Positions 32,221 to 41,010 of a stretch of 53,228 nucleotides of DNA are shown piece by piece (position 1 is the stretch's first letter; each line of letters starts with the position of its first letter). This stretch comes from an uncultured Agathobaculum sp. (lineage in GTDB: Bacteria; Bacillota; Clostridia; Oscillospirales; Butyricicoccaceae): contig CALWUJ010000012.1 of assembly GCA_944384725.1 (NCBI GenBank), positions 1 through 53,228 of the forward strand, given 5' to 3'. The translations under genes were made by a program, and so were the position numbers. The notes below the pieces were generated by a model. It saw only the letters and a list, made by a program, of their open reading frames with translations. It was not told where the DNA came from and did no database searches.

Positions 32221-33414
32221 ATGTCCCGTATTTTCTATATCATCGGCGCAGGGCTAGGCGCGTTCGGTCTGTTGACCGGTGAGGCGCGTCGGGCGTTGGA
32301 CGAAGTCGACGCGGTGTTTGCTACGGCGCGGCTGGCTGCGCTGAGCGCAAAAGCGGTCGTCTGTCCGTTCGGGGAGTTGGCCGTGCGAACGACAGAGTGT
32401 GCCGCGCAAACCGTCGCCGTGTTGGTTTCTGGCGACGTGGGCTTTTTCAGCGCGGCGCCCCGTCTGCGGGAGCAACTCGCGCCGCACGGCGAGGTGCGGC
32501 TCATTTGCGGCCTGTCCAGTCTGCAATATTTCTGCGCGAAGGTCGGCGTTTCCTATGACGATGTATGCGTGCGCAGTCTGCACGGGCGCGCGGGCAGCAT
32601 TCTTGGCGCGGTCAGCTATCACAAAAAGGTGTTTGTGCTGACCGGCGGTGCACAGAATGCGCAAACCGTGTGCAAAACACTTTCAGACGCGGGACTGGAT
32701 GGGCTGACCGTCCATCTGGGGGAAAACCTCGGGATGGAAACCGAGCGCATTGCGCACGGCACGGCGGCGGAACTGGCGGAGCAGCCTTGCGGTGATCTGG
32801 CGGTGCTGCTGATCGAGCCCCCGGATGCAGTAAACGCTGCTGCGCCTTTGCGTGACAGCATGTTTACGCGCGCCAAGGTGCCCATGACCAAGGAGGAAGT
32901 GCGCTGGACGGCGTGCGGACGGCTGGCTGTGCAGCCGGGCGACACGGTTTGGGACGTGGGCGCGGGGACAGGCGCGATGACACTCGAGCTTGCGCGCCGT
33001 GCGTGCGACGGCATGGTGTACGCGGTCGAGCGGGACACGGACGCGCTTGTGCTGCTGGACGAAAATCGCCGCAAGCTGGGCGGGTATAATATCCAGATTG
33101 TTGCGGGGCATGCACCTGAAGCGTTGGAGATACTCCCCGCGCCGAACTGCGTGTTCGTCGGCGGCAGCGGCGGAAAAATGCGGCGTATTTTGGAGCTGGC
33201 AAAGGCGAAAAATTCTGCCGTGCGCGTGGTGGTCACCGCAATCGCGCTGGAAACGCTCGAAGAAGCGCGGCGCGCGCTCCATGATCTCGGCTTTGAAAAT
33301 GTCGAGGTGTCGCAGCTTGCCGCGTCGCGCGGCAAAGCCGTTGGGCCGTACACCATGATGACCGCGCTTAATCCGGTATTCATTCTGTCGGGGGGCGGAC
33401 AAGATGAAGAATAA
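32221..33414 (+). CDS. cbiET: Cobalt-precorrin-7 C5-methyltransferase / C15-methyltransferase-decarboxylase fusion CbiET
   Basis: This 397-residue protein joins CbiE (C5 methylation) and CbiT (C15 methylation with C12 acetate decarboxylation), as in CobL. Residues 1-205 carry the CbiE methylase fold: FYIIGAGLGAFGLLTGEARR, VSGDVGFFSAAPRL and CGLSSLQYFCAKVG. Residues 214-397 carry CbiT: MTKEEVRWTACGRLAVQPGD, VWDVGAGTGAMTLELAR (SAM motif near residue 243) and VFVGGSGGKMRRIL. AAAGGAGG lies before the ATG at 32221. The end overlaps cbiA by 11 bases. Confidence 0.95.
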   Translation: MSRIFYIIGAGLGAFGLLTGEARRALDEVDAVFATARLAALSAKAVVCPFGELAVRTTECAAQTVAVLVSGDVGFFSAAPRLREQLAPHGEVRLICGLSSLQYFCAKVGVSYDDVCVRSLHGRAGSILGAVSYHKKVFVLTGGAQNAQTVCKTLSDAGLDGLTVHLGENLGMETERIAHGTAAELAEQPCGDLAVLLIEPPDAVNAAAPLRDSMFTRAKVPMTKEEVRWTACGRLAVQPGDTVWDVGAGTGAMTLELARRACDGMVYAVERDTDALVLLDENRRKLGGYNIQIVAGHAPEALEILPAPNCVFVGGSGGKMRRILELAKAKNSAVRVVVTAIALETLEEARRALHDLGFENVEVSQLAASRGKAVGPYTMMTALNPVFILSGGGQDEE

Positions 33415-34744
33415 CGCACCCCGTCTGCTGCTCGCAGGCACCGGCTCAGGCTGCGGAAAAACGACGGTCACGACCGCGCTGCTGCGTGCGTTGCAACGCC
33501 GCGGTGTGCCGCTTGCGGCATTCAAGTGCGGGCCGGACTACATCGACCCGATGTTCCACACCGAAGCGCTTGGTGTGCCAAGCCGCAATCTGGATTTGTT
33601 TTTCGTGGATGAAACCGAGGTGCGCGGGCAGATTGCCCGCCACGTTCCGACGGGTGGCGTCGGCATCATTGAGGGTGTAATGGGCTTTTACGATGGCGTG
33701 TCCGGCACGACCGACATGGCTTCGGCAGCGCATGTCGCGCGCGCGACCGATACCCCTGCCGTGCTGATCGTCCGCCCGCGCGGGCAGTCGCTGTCGCTCG
33801 CGGCAGAGATCAAGGGTTTTCGGGATTTTGCACCAAATACGCTTGCGGGTGTGATTTTGAACGGTGTTTCGGCAGGGATGTACCCATTTTACCGCGCGAT
33901 TGCGGAAAAAGCGGGCTTACCGGTTTACGGCTTTCTGCCGCCTGTACCGGATGCGGAAATCCCAGACCGTCACCTCGGCCTTGTGACCGCAGCGGAAATC
34001 GGGAATTTATCGGACAAGCTTGACCGATTGGCCGATGCCGCAGAGCAGGGGCTTGACCTCGACGGTCTGCTGGCGCTTGCGCGCACCGCCCCGCCCCTTG
34101 CGGATAAAACCGCACCGCTTGTGCCGGTGGTGGACAAGCCGGTGCGTATCGCGGTTGCGCGGGACAAAGCGTTTTGCTTTTATTACGCGGATAACTTTGA
34201 CGTGCTGCGCGCGCTCGGCGCGGAACTCGTGCCGTTTTCGCCGCTTGTGGACGAAAAACTGCCCGAAGGCATCGGCGGCTTATATCTCGGCGGCGGTTAT
34301 CCCGAACTGTATACGGCGCGTCTGGCGGCAAACCGCACCATGCGGAACAGCATCCGCGATGCGGTGCTGGGCGGTCTGCCGACGATTGCGGAATGCGGCG
34401 GTTTTCTGTATCTGCACCGCATGCTGGACGGCGCGGAAATGGTCGGTGTCCTCGACGCGGATGCGCACTTGACGAAAAAATTGCAGCCATTCGGCTATGT
34501 GACGCTGACCGCGCGGCGAGATAACCTGCTGTGCCGCGCAGGGGAGCAGACCCGCGCACATGTGTTCCATTACGCGGTGTCGGGCGACGAAGGCGCGGAT
34601 TTTGACGCGGTCAAGCCCAATGGCCGCGCGTGGGCGTGCGTTCATGCAAGTGACACACTGTATGCGGGCTTCCCGCATCTGTATTTCCGGGCAAACCCGG
34701 CATTTGCCGCGCAGTTTGTGCGCCGCTCGGCGCAGAAAGGATGA
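33404..34744 (+). CDS. cbiA: Cobyrinate a,c-diamide synthase
   Basis: CbiA amidates the a and c side chains with glutamine and ATP. The 446-residue protein has the N-terminal P-loop domain (LAGTGSGCGKTTVTTALLRA near residue 10), KCGPDYIDPMFH and EGVMGFYDG. The C-terminal class I glutamine amidotransferase-like domain has the nucleophile cysteine in TIAECGGFLYLHRML near residue 330 and GGGYPELY before it. It begins inside the end of cbiET and ends in an overlap with the region of cobT. Confidence 0.96.
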   Translation: MKNNAPRLLLAGTGSGCGKTTVTTALLRALQRRGVPLAAFKCGPDYIDPMFHTEALGVPSRNLDLFFVDETEVRGQIARHVPTGGVGIIEGVMGFYDGVSGTTDMASAAHVARATDTPAVLIVRPRGQSLSLAAEIKGFRDFAPNTLAGVILNGVSAGMYPFYRAIAEKAGLPVYGFLPPVPDAEIPDRHLGLVTAAEIGNLSDKLDRLADAAEQGLDLDGLLALARTAPPLADKTAPLVPVVDKPVRIAVARDKAFCFYYADNFDVLRALGAELVPFSPLVDEKLPEGIGGLYLGGGYPELYTARLAANRTMRNSIRDAVLGGLPTIAECGGFLYLHRMLDGAEMVGVLDADAHLTKKLQPFGYVTLTARRDNLLCRAGEQTRAHVFHYAVSGDEGADFDAVKPNGRAWACVHASDTLYAGFPHLYFRANPAFAAQFVRRSAQKG

Positions 34745-34749
34745 AAAAC

Positions 34750-35808
34750 ATGGATTTGCAGCAGGCCATTGCGGCGGTGCGTCCGCCGTGTGAGGACAGC
34801 CGCGCTGCCGTCAGAACGCGCTTTTCCGAGATTGCCATGCCGCTTGGCAGTCTGGGGCTGCTGCAGGATGCGGTGGCGCAGATCGCCGCCATCCGGCGCA
34901 CGATGCGCCCGTCGATTGCCAAGCGCGCGGTCGTGATGTTCTGCGCGGATAACGGCGTGGTTGCGCAGGGCGTGACCCAGTGCGGGCAGGAGGTCACCGC
35001 GACCGTGGCCGAAAACATGGGGCGCGGGCAGTCGGCGGTGTGCCTGATGGCGAAGCACATCGGGATGGACAGCTTTCCGGTGGATATCGGCGTGGCGCGC
35101 GATGTGCAAGGCGAAAGAATTTTGCGCCGTAAAATCCGGTACGGCACGGCGGACATGACAAAAGAACCCGCCACGACGCGTCAGGAGGCTGTGCGCGCGA
35201 TTGAAGTCGGCATCGCGCTTGCCGAGTGGTGCGCGGCGCAGGGGTACGACCTGCTTTGCGGCGGTGAAATGGGCATCGGCAACACGACGACAAGTGCCGC
35301 CGTCACCTCCGCGCTGACTGGCGCGGACGTGGAAACCGTGACCGGGCGCGGCGCGGGGCTGTCCAGCGAGGGGCTTGCGCGCAAGGTGCGCGCCATCGAA
35401 ACGGCACTGGCGCTCCACAAGCCCGACCCGAACGACCCGATTGACGTGCTGCACAAAGTCGGTGGGCTGGATATCGCGGGGCTTGCCGGACTGTACCTCG
35501 GCGCTGCGGCCTGCGGTCTGCCTGTGGTGCTGGATGGCGTGATTTCCTGCGCCGCAGCGCTGATTGCGGTGCGGCTGTGTCCGGATGTGCGCGGATATCT
35601 GCTGGCGGGACACCGTTCGGAGGAACCCGCGGGTGCGCTGCTGCTGCGTGAATTGGAACTTCAACCATTTGTCACAGCGGGCATGCGGCTGGGCGAGGGA
35701 ACAGGCGCGGTTGCGGCGGTCAGTCTGCTCGATCTCGTGTTTGCTGCCTATGACGGCATGCCCAGCTTTGCCGAGGCGGGTGTCGAAGCGTATCAGCCGC
35801 TGCAATAA
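34750..35808 (+). CDS. cobT: Nicotinate-nucleotide-dimethylbenzimidazole phosphoribosyltransferase
   Basis: CobT activates the lower ligand base to its alpha-ribotide. With the ATG at 34750 it is 352 residues; an ATG at 34741 overlapping the cbiA stop sits right on the AAAGG site, so the second is preferred. Motifs are MPLGSLGLLQDAVAQIA, FCADNGVVAQGVTQ, CGGEMGIGNTTTSAAV near residue 172, and GMRLGEGTGAVAAVSLLDL near residue 312, which holds the catalytic glutamate. No dimethylbenzimidazole synthesis gene (bluB or bza) is in the window, so the base must come from genes elsewhere or from outside. Confidence 0.95.
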   Translation: MDLQQAIAAVRPPCEDSRAAVRTRFSEIAMPLGSLGLLQDAVAQIAAIRRTMRPSIAKRAVVMFCADNGVVAQGVTQCGQEVTATVAENMGRGQSAVCLMAKHIGMDSFPVDIGVARDVQGERILRRKIRYGTADMTKEPATTRQEAVRAIEVGIALAEWCAAQGYDLLCGGEMGIGNTTTSAAVTSALTGADVETVTGRGAGLSSEGLARKVRAIETALALHKPDPNDPIDVLHKVGGLDIAGLAGLYLGAAACGLPVVLDGVISCAAALIAVRLCPDVRGYLLAGHRSEEPAGALLLRELELQPFVTAGMRLGEGTGAVAAVSLLDLVFAAYDGMPSFAEAGVEAYQPLQ

Positions 35809-35830
35809 CAATGTACAAGGGAGGACGAAC

Positions 35831-36361
35831 ATGCTGATTGTGGTAACCGGCGGCGCGGCAAGCGGCAAATCCGCGCACGCGGAGCGTCTGCTGTGCGAGG
35901 CAGCGCCGTCCTCCCGGCTGTATCTGGCGACCATGCAGCCTTTTGGCGCGGCGGCACAGGCGCGTATCGCGCGGCACCGTGCGCTGCGGCAGGGCAAGGG
36001 CTTTGAGACGGTAGAGCGTCCGCTGGGGCTGCAAAGTCTGACGTTTGCTCGCCGGTATGACGGTATTCTGCTCGAAGATTTGGGCAATCTGCTGGCAAAT
36101 GAGATGTTTGCGCCCGATGGCGCGGGCGACGCGGCGTTCGGCAGCATCCTTGCAGGGATTACGCATCTGCAAGACTGCTGCGAAACGCTGGTCGTGGTGA
36201 CGGATGAAATCTTTTCTGATGGGCTGGACTATCCGCCTGAAACCGCGCGGTATATCTGTGACCTTGCGGCACTGAATCGTGCGCTTACCGCGCGGGCGGA
36301 TGCGGTTTATGAGTCGGTTTGCGGCATTTTGCTGCCGCTGAAAGGGGAGAAAAAAGCATGA
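35831..36361 (+). CDS. cobU: Adenosylcobinamide kinase / adenosylcobinamide-phosphate guanylyltransferase
   Basis: CobU phosphorylates adenosylcobinamide and attaches GMP. The 176-residue protein has an intact P-loop (VVTGGAASGKSAHAERL near residue 4) and ARIARHRALRQGKGFETVE near residue 44, where the histidine matches the guanylylated residue of CobU. VTDEIFSDGLDYPPETARY near residue 123 corresponds to the conserved E-x-G region. GGGAGGACG precedes the ATG at 35831. It overlaps cobS by four bases. A second, shortened CobU-like protein lies just after cobS. Confidence 0.9.
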   Translation: MLIVVTGGAASGKSAHAERLLCEAAPSSRLYLATMQPFGAAAQARIARHRALRQGKGFETVERPLGLQSLTFARRYDGILLEDLGNLLANEMFAPDGAGDAAFGSILAGITHLQDCCETLVVVTDEIFSDGLDYPPETARYICDLAALNRALTARADAVYESVCGILLPLKGEKKA

Positions 36362-37146
36362 AAAGCGCATGGAGCGGCCTTCTGGTTGCGTTTTCCATGT
36401 ATTCGGCGGTGCCCGTGCCGCAGGTGCAGTGGGAAAAACGCACGATGCGCTGGGCGCTGGGCTTTTTGCCGCTCGTTGGCGTGCTGATCGGTGCGCTGGA
36501 GTGGTTGTGGTTCCGTTTCTGCACGCATTTTGCCGCAGAGGGGCTGTTTTACGCGGTTGGGGCGGCGCTTATCCCGCTTTTTGTGTCGGGCGGCATCCAT
36601 CTGGACGGTCTGTGCGACACCTGCGACGCGCTCTGCTCCTATGGTGACCGCGAAAAGCGGCTGGCGATTCTCAAAGACCCGCATGTCGGCGCGTTCGGGC
36701 CAATGTGGCTGATTGCGTTCCTGTTGGCCGAAGTCGGTTGCTTTGCGCAGATTTACGCGCGTCCCGCGCTGCTGCCGCTGGCGGTCTGCGGTTTTGCGGT
36801 TGCGCGCTGTATGGGCGGCTGCAAGGTGGTGCTGACGCCGTGCGCGAAGGACAGCGGCCTTGCGCATCTGTTCGCGGAGAACAGCGATAAAAAAGCGGTT
36901 GCTGTTGCGCTGCTCCTTGAAGTGCTGCTTTATCTGACCATTGCCGGGCTGTTGGTGTATGCCGTGCCGCACGGACTGACGGCAGGCAAGGTGCTGGTGG
37001 CGGTGCTGCTGGTGTGGCATGGCGTGCATGAACACATAGCCCGCCACATTTTCGGCGGCATTACGGGCGACCTTGCGGGATTTTATATTTCGATAGCGGA
37101 GCTTTTGGCGCTTGCGTGCGCCGCGCTGGGAGGGCTGATGATATGA
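36358..37146 (+). CDS. cobS: Adenosylcobinamide-GDP ribazoletransferase (cobalamin synthase)
   Basis: CobS joins adenosylcobinamide-GDP with alpha-ribazole (or its phosphate) in the membrane. The 262-residue protein has several hydrophobic helices and the family motifs FSMYSAVPVPQVQW near residue 12, SGGIHLDGLCDTCDAL near residue 79 with aspartates that bind metal, and KRLAILKDPHVGAFGPM near residue 100. It begins within the cobU stop and its own stop overlaps the next small gene. Confidence 0.95.
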   Translation: MKSAWSGLLVAFSMYSAVPVPQVQWEKRTMRWALGFLPLVGVLIGALEWLWFRFCTHFAAEGLFYAVGAALIPLFVSGGIHLDGLCDTCDALCSYGDREKRLAILKDPHVGAFGPMWLIAFLLAEVGCFAQIYARPALLPLAVCGFAVARCMGGCKVVLTPCAKDSGLAHLFAENSDKKAVAVALLLEVLLYLTIAGLLVYAVPHGLTAGKVLVAVLLVWHGVHEHIARHIFGGITGDLAGFYISIAELLALACAALGGLMI

Positions 37147-37478
37147 CGGTATTGTGCATCGGCGGGGCGCATCAGGGCAAGGCTGTGCTCGCACGCGCGC
37201 TGTATCCTGCGTTGCCGCTGGTCGAAAACCTGCATCGCCGTGTGCGGGAGGAACTTGCCGCCGGGCGTGACCCGATGGCGCTGTTGGAATATTTGCGCGG
37301 TCACGTTATCACCTGTGACGAGGTCGGCTGCGGTGTGGTGCCGATCGACCGTGCGGATGAAGCTTACCGCGAGGCGGTCGGGCGGCTGTGCTGCGCGCTG
37401 GCTGCCGAAGCGGACGCAGTCATCCGCGTGACGGCGGGCATCCCGCAATATATCAAAGGAGAGAAACCATGTATCTGA
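37143..37478 (+). CDS. Short CobU-like protein with degenerate P-loop
   Basis: This 111-residue protein resembles both ends of CobU but lacks most of the middle. The N-terminus LCIGGAHQGKAVLARAL resembles a P-loop, with alanine where serine or threonine should follow GK. The C-terminal half (ITCDEVGCGVVPIDRADEAY, then RLCCALAAEADAVIRVTAGI) closely resembles the end of classical CobU proteins. The guanylylated histidine region is missing. Similar short CobU-like proteins are familiar to me from other Clostridia cobalamin operons. Its role is unknown: a partner of CobU, a lone kinase, or a decaying copy are all possible. Start and stop overlap cobS and cbiB, which argues that it is expressed. 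Confidence 0.8.
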   Translation: MTVLCIGGAHQGKAVLARALYPALPLVENLHRRVREELAAGRDPMALLEYLRGHVITCDEVGCGVVPIDRADEAYREAVGRLCCALAAEADAVIRVTAGIPQYIKGEKPCI

Positions 37479-38437
37479 CCTGTGCCGTGCTGCTCGGCTT
37501 TCTGCTGGATACCGTGCTGGGCGACCCGAACACCGGCCTGCATCCGGCGTGCCTCATTGGGCGGCTGGTGTCACTGACCGAAAAAATTCTGCGGCGCGTG
37601 TTCCCCAAGACGAAAGGCGGCGAGACCGCTGCGGGTGTGCTGCTGTGGCTCATTGTATGCGGCGTCAGTTTCGCCGCGCCGTTTTTTGCGCTGCGGTGGC
37701 TACGCGGACAAAACTTCTGGCTTGGCTTTGCGGCGGAGTCGCTGCTGTGCTGGCTGGTTCTGGCGCGCAAATGCTTGGCCGATGCGGGAAAGCATGTGTA
37801 CCGCGCGCTGGGGCAGTCGCTGGACGATGGGCGCAAGGCGGTCGCGATGTATGTCGGCCGCGACACCGGAGAACTGGACGAGGCGGGCGTCATCAAAGCC
37901 GCGGTTGAGACAGTCGCGGAGAATACGACCGACGGCGTGGTCGCACCGCTGGTGTTCCTGCTCATCGGCGGCGCACCGCTGGGGCTGCTGTACAAGGCGG
38001 TCAACACGCTGGATTCGATGGTGGGTTACCATAACGAAAAATATGAGTATTTCGGCAAGTTTTCCGCCCGCATGGATGATATATTTAACTTTATCCCTGC
38101 GCGTCTGTCTGCTGCCTGCCTGATTGCGGCGGCGGGCATGCTGGGGCTGGACAACCGCAACGCGCTGCGCATTTGCCGCCGCGACCGGAACGGCCACAAA
38201 AGCCCGAACGCTGGTCAGACCGAGTCCGCGTGCGCGGGCGCGCTGCATATCCAGCTCGGCGGGGATGCAAGCTATTTTGGAAAAACGGTGAAAAAAGCGT
38301 CGTTCGGTGACCCGGACCGCGTGGTGCGCCGCACGGACATTTTGCAGACTTGTGATTTGATGAGCATGGCGAGTGTACTGGCGCTGGTGCTGTGCGCGAT
38401 GCTGCGGCTCCTTTTTGTTTGGCCGCCGCTTGCCTGA
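37469..38437 (+). CDS. cbiB: Adenosylcobinamide-phosphate synthase CbiB
   Basis: CbiB attaches aminopropanol phosphate to adenosylcobyric acid in the membrane. The 322-residue protein has LLDTVLGDPNTGLHPACLIG near residue 11, VAENTTDGVVAPL near residue 149, LYKAVNTLDSMVGYHNEKY near residue 172, and GDASYFGKTVKK near residue 265, all family motifs, with several hydrophobic helices. AAAGGAG is eight bases before the ATG. It overlaps the short CobU-like gene by ten bases. CobD, which makes its substrate, follows. Confidence 0.95.
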   Translation: MYLTCAVLLGFLLDTVLGDPNTGLHPACLIGRLVSLTEKILRRVFPKTKGGETAAGVLLWLIVCGVSFAAPFFALRWLRGQNFWLGFAAESLLCWLVLARKCLADAGKHVYRALGQSLDDGRKAVAMYVGRDTGELDEAGVIKAAVETVAENTTDGVVAPLVFLLIGGAPLGLLYKAVNTLDSMVGYHNEKYEYFGKFSARMDDIFNFIPARLSAACLIAAAGMLGLDNRNALRICRRDRNGHKSPNAGQTESACAGALHIQLGGDASYFGKTVKKASFGDPDRVVRRTDILQTCDLMSMASVLALVLCAMLRLLFVWPPLA

Positions 38438-38452
38438 CAGAAAGGAGATATT

Positions 38453-39508
38453 ATGCCCGAATATGTACACGGCGGCGACGTGTATTCCTTTGCCGTGCGT
38501 TTTGGCGGCGCGCCAGTCGATTTATCGGCCAATATAAACCCGTTTGGCATCCCGGCGCGCGTCAAACAGGCGATGCAGGATGCGATTGACGCCTGCACGC
38601 ATTATCCCGATCCGTTTTGCCGTGCAGCGCGGCAGGCGATCGGCGCGGCGGAGGGCGTCGCCCCCGACCGGATTTACTGCGGCAGCGGCGCGGCGGATGT
38701 GCTCGATCGGCTGGCGGTCGTGCTGCGTCCCAAAACGGCCTTGCTGCTCGCGCCGACCTTTGCCGAGTACGAGCGCACGCTTGCGGGCGCGGATTTACGC
38801 TTCCACACGCTGTGTGCAGAGGAGAATTTCGCCGTCACTGAGCGGATTCTGGACGATATCACGCCGGAACTGGACGCGGTTTACCTGTGCAACCCCAACA
38901 ACCCGACCGGATGCATAATCGACCCGGCGCTGCTGCGGCAGATCGCTGCGCGGTGCGCAGGGGTCGGCGCGCGGCTGATTGTAGACGAATGTTTTCTGGG
39001 TTTTGTGCAGGGCGGTGAGACGCTTGCGCCTTATCTGAATGTATTTCCGTCACTCGTGCTGCTGCGGGCATACACCAAGATGTACGCCGTGCCGGGGGTG
39101 CGCTTCGGCTGGTGCATGACCGCGGACACGGCGCTGATCGAGGGGCTGTACCGCGCGGGACAGCCGTGGAACGTGTCGGTGATTGCGCAGGCGTGCGCGG
39201 TGGCATGCGCAGGCGAGCGGGAATACGCCATACAGACCGCACGGCGTATTGCAGAGGAACGGACATATGTGACAGAACAGCTTGCCGCGCGCGGGCTTTG
39301 GGTCTGTCCGGGGAAAGCGAATTTTCTGCTGTTCCGCGCGCAGGACGCGGACTTGCAGGAAAAACTCGCGCAGCGTGGTATCCTGATTCGCGATTGCGCG
39401 AACTATCGCGGCCTTGCGCGGGGGTATTACCGCACGGCGGTTAAGACGAGAAAAGAGAGCGATGCGCTGCTCACGGCGCTCGATGAAATCCAAAAGGAGG
39501 AACGCTGA
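38453..39508 (+). CDS. cobD: L-threonine-O-3-phosphate decarboxylase CobD
   Basis: CobD makes (R)-1-amino-2-propanol phosphate, the linker of the nucleotide loop. It is a PLP class I/II aminotransferase-fold enzyme of 351 residues. Motifs are HGGDVYSF and DLSANINPFGIP near the start, GSGAADVLDRL near residue 79, LCNPNNPTG near residue 144, and the PLP lysine region RAYTKMYAVPGVRFGWC near residue 204. HisC is related, but the N-terminus and context favour CobD. No threonine kinase (PduX type) to make threonine phosphate is seen nearby. AAAGGAGAT precedes the start. Confidence 0.93.
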   Translation: MPEYVHGGDVYSFAVRFGGAPVDLSANINPFGIPARVKQAMQDAIDACTHYPDPFCRAARQAIGAAEGVAPDRIYCGSGAADVLDRLAVVLRPKTALLLAPTFAEYERTLAGADLRFHTLCAEENFAVTERILDDITPELDAVYLCNPNNPTGCIIDPALLRQIAARCAGVGARLIVDECFLGFVQGGETLAPYLNVFPSLVLLRAYTKMYAVPGVRFGWCMTADTALIEGLYRAGQPWNVSVIAQACAVACAGEREYAIQTARRIAEERTYVTEQLAARGLWVCPGKANFLLFRAQDADLQEKLAQRGILIRDCANYRGLARGYYRTAVKTRKESDALLTALDEIQKEER

Positions 39509-41010
39509 TGGCGCGGTGCATCATGGTGCAGGGCACTTGCTCGAACGCGGGCAAAAGCCTGATTTGTGCGGCGCTCTGTCGCATTTTCCGGCAGGACGGC
39601 TGGCGCGTCGCGCCCTTTAAGGCGCAGAATATGGCGCTGAACTCCTATATCACAGCGGATGGCGGCGAGATGGGCCGCGCGCAGGTCGTGCAGGCCGAAG
39701 CCGCGGGCATTGCGCCCGATGTGCGCATGAACCCGATCCTGCTCAAGCCCACGAGCGACGTTGGCTCGCAGGTGATTGTGATGGGTCAGGCGCGCGGCAA
39801 CCGCACCGCCCGCGAATACTGGGGCGATAAAAAGGCGCTTTTTCCGGTGGTCAAGCAAGCGTATGACAGTCTGGCAAGTGAGTATGATATCATCGTTATC
39901 GAGGGCGCAGGCAGTCCGGCCGAGATCAACTTAAAGAAAGACGATATCGTCAACATGGGGCTGGCAAAGCTGGTGGACGCGCCCGTGCTGCTGGTCGGCG
40001 ATATTGATCGCGGCGGCGTGTTTGCTTCGCTGTACGGTACGGTTAAACTGCTCGAACCGGATGAACAGGCGCGCATCCGTGCGCTCATCATCAATAAATT
40101 TCGCGGGGATGTGGAGATTTTGCGTCCCGGTCTGGCGCAGCTGGAAGAGTTGACCGACAAGCCGGTTGCGGGCGTCGTGCCGTATGGGCGGTTCGACATT
40201 GACGATGAGGACAGTTTATCCAAGCGGCTGGACGGCGACGCGCGCGGCGCGGCGGTGCGGATTGCGGTCGTGCGGCTGCCGCGGCTTTCTAACTTTACGG
40301 ATTTCGCGGCGCTCGAAAGAGCGCCGGGTGTGGGCGTTTATTATGCGGACAAGCCGGCGCAGCTGGAGGGCGCAGACCTCGTGATCCTGCCCGGCACGAA
40401 AGCGACGCTTTCCGACCTTAAATGGCTGCGCGAGAGCGGTATAGAGGCGCAGATATTGAAGCAGCATGCCGCAGGCACGCCGGTGTTTGGCGTGTGCGGC
40501 GGTTTTCAGATGCTGGGGCGCACGGTGTCCGACCCGGAAAATACCGAGGGCGGCGGCAGCATGCGCGGCATTGGTCTGCTGCCCGTGGACACGGTGTTCC
40601 GTCCGCGCAAGACCACAGTGCAGGCGCGCGGCACGGTGGGAAACCTGTCCGGCGTGCTGGCAGAGTTGTCCGGCGCGGCGATTGAGGGCTACGAAATCCA
40701 CATGGGCGAAACCGTGCGCGACGCGGCAGCTTTGCCGTTCTCCACGCTCACGCGCGCGGACGGCACGACGGTTTCGGACGGCTGTCAGGTGGAAAACGTC
40801 TATGGCACTTATTTGCACGGTGTGTTTGACGCACCGGGCGTTGCGCTGGGGCTGGCGCAGGCGCTTGCAGTGCGTAAGGGTGTATCGCTGGACGATGCTG
40901 CGTGCGACATCGCAACGTACAAGGAACAGGAATACGACCGCCTGGCGGATGCCGTCCGGCAGGCGCTCGATATGGATTTGATTTACCGGATTTTGGAGGG
41001 AAACGCATGA
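39508..41010 (+). CDS. cbiP: Cobyric acid synthase
   Basis: CbiP (CobQ) amidates side chains b, d, e and g. The 500-residue protein has the P-loop QGTCSNAGKSLICAALCRI at residue 8, FKAQNMALNSY, QAEAAGI and EGAGSPAEINL near residue 133. The C-terminal amidotransferase domain carries the nucleophile cysteine in PVFGVCGGFQMLG near residue 330 and GYEIHMGET. Length is as expected (about 490-510). It shares one base with cobD and overlaps cobO by four. Confidence 0.96.
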   Translation: MARCIMVQGTCSNAGKSLICAALCRIFRQDGWRVAPFKAQNMALNSYITADGGEMGRAQVVQAEAAGIAPDVRMNPILLKPTSDVGSQVIVMGQARGNRTAREYWGDKKALFPVVKQAYDSLASEYDIIVIEGAGSPAEINLKKDDIVNMGLAKLVDAPVLLVGDIDRGGVFASLYGTVKLLEPDEQARIRALIINKFRGDVEILRPGLAQLEELTDKPVAGVVPYGRFDIDDEDSLSKRLDGDARGAAVRIAVVRLPRLSNFTDFAALERAPGVGVYYADKPAQLEGADLVILPGTKATLSDLKWLRESGIEAQILKQHAAGTPVFGVCGGFQMLGRTVSDPENTEGGGSMRGIGLLPVDTVFRPRKTTVQARGTVGNLSGVLAELSGAAIEGYEIHMGETVRDAAALPFSTLTRADGTTVSDGCQVENVYGTYLHGVFDAPGVALGLAQALAVRKGVSLDDAACDIATYKEQEYDRLADAVRQALDMDLIYRILEGNA

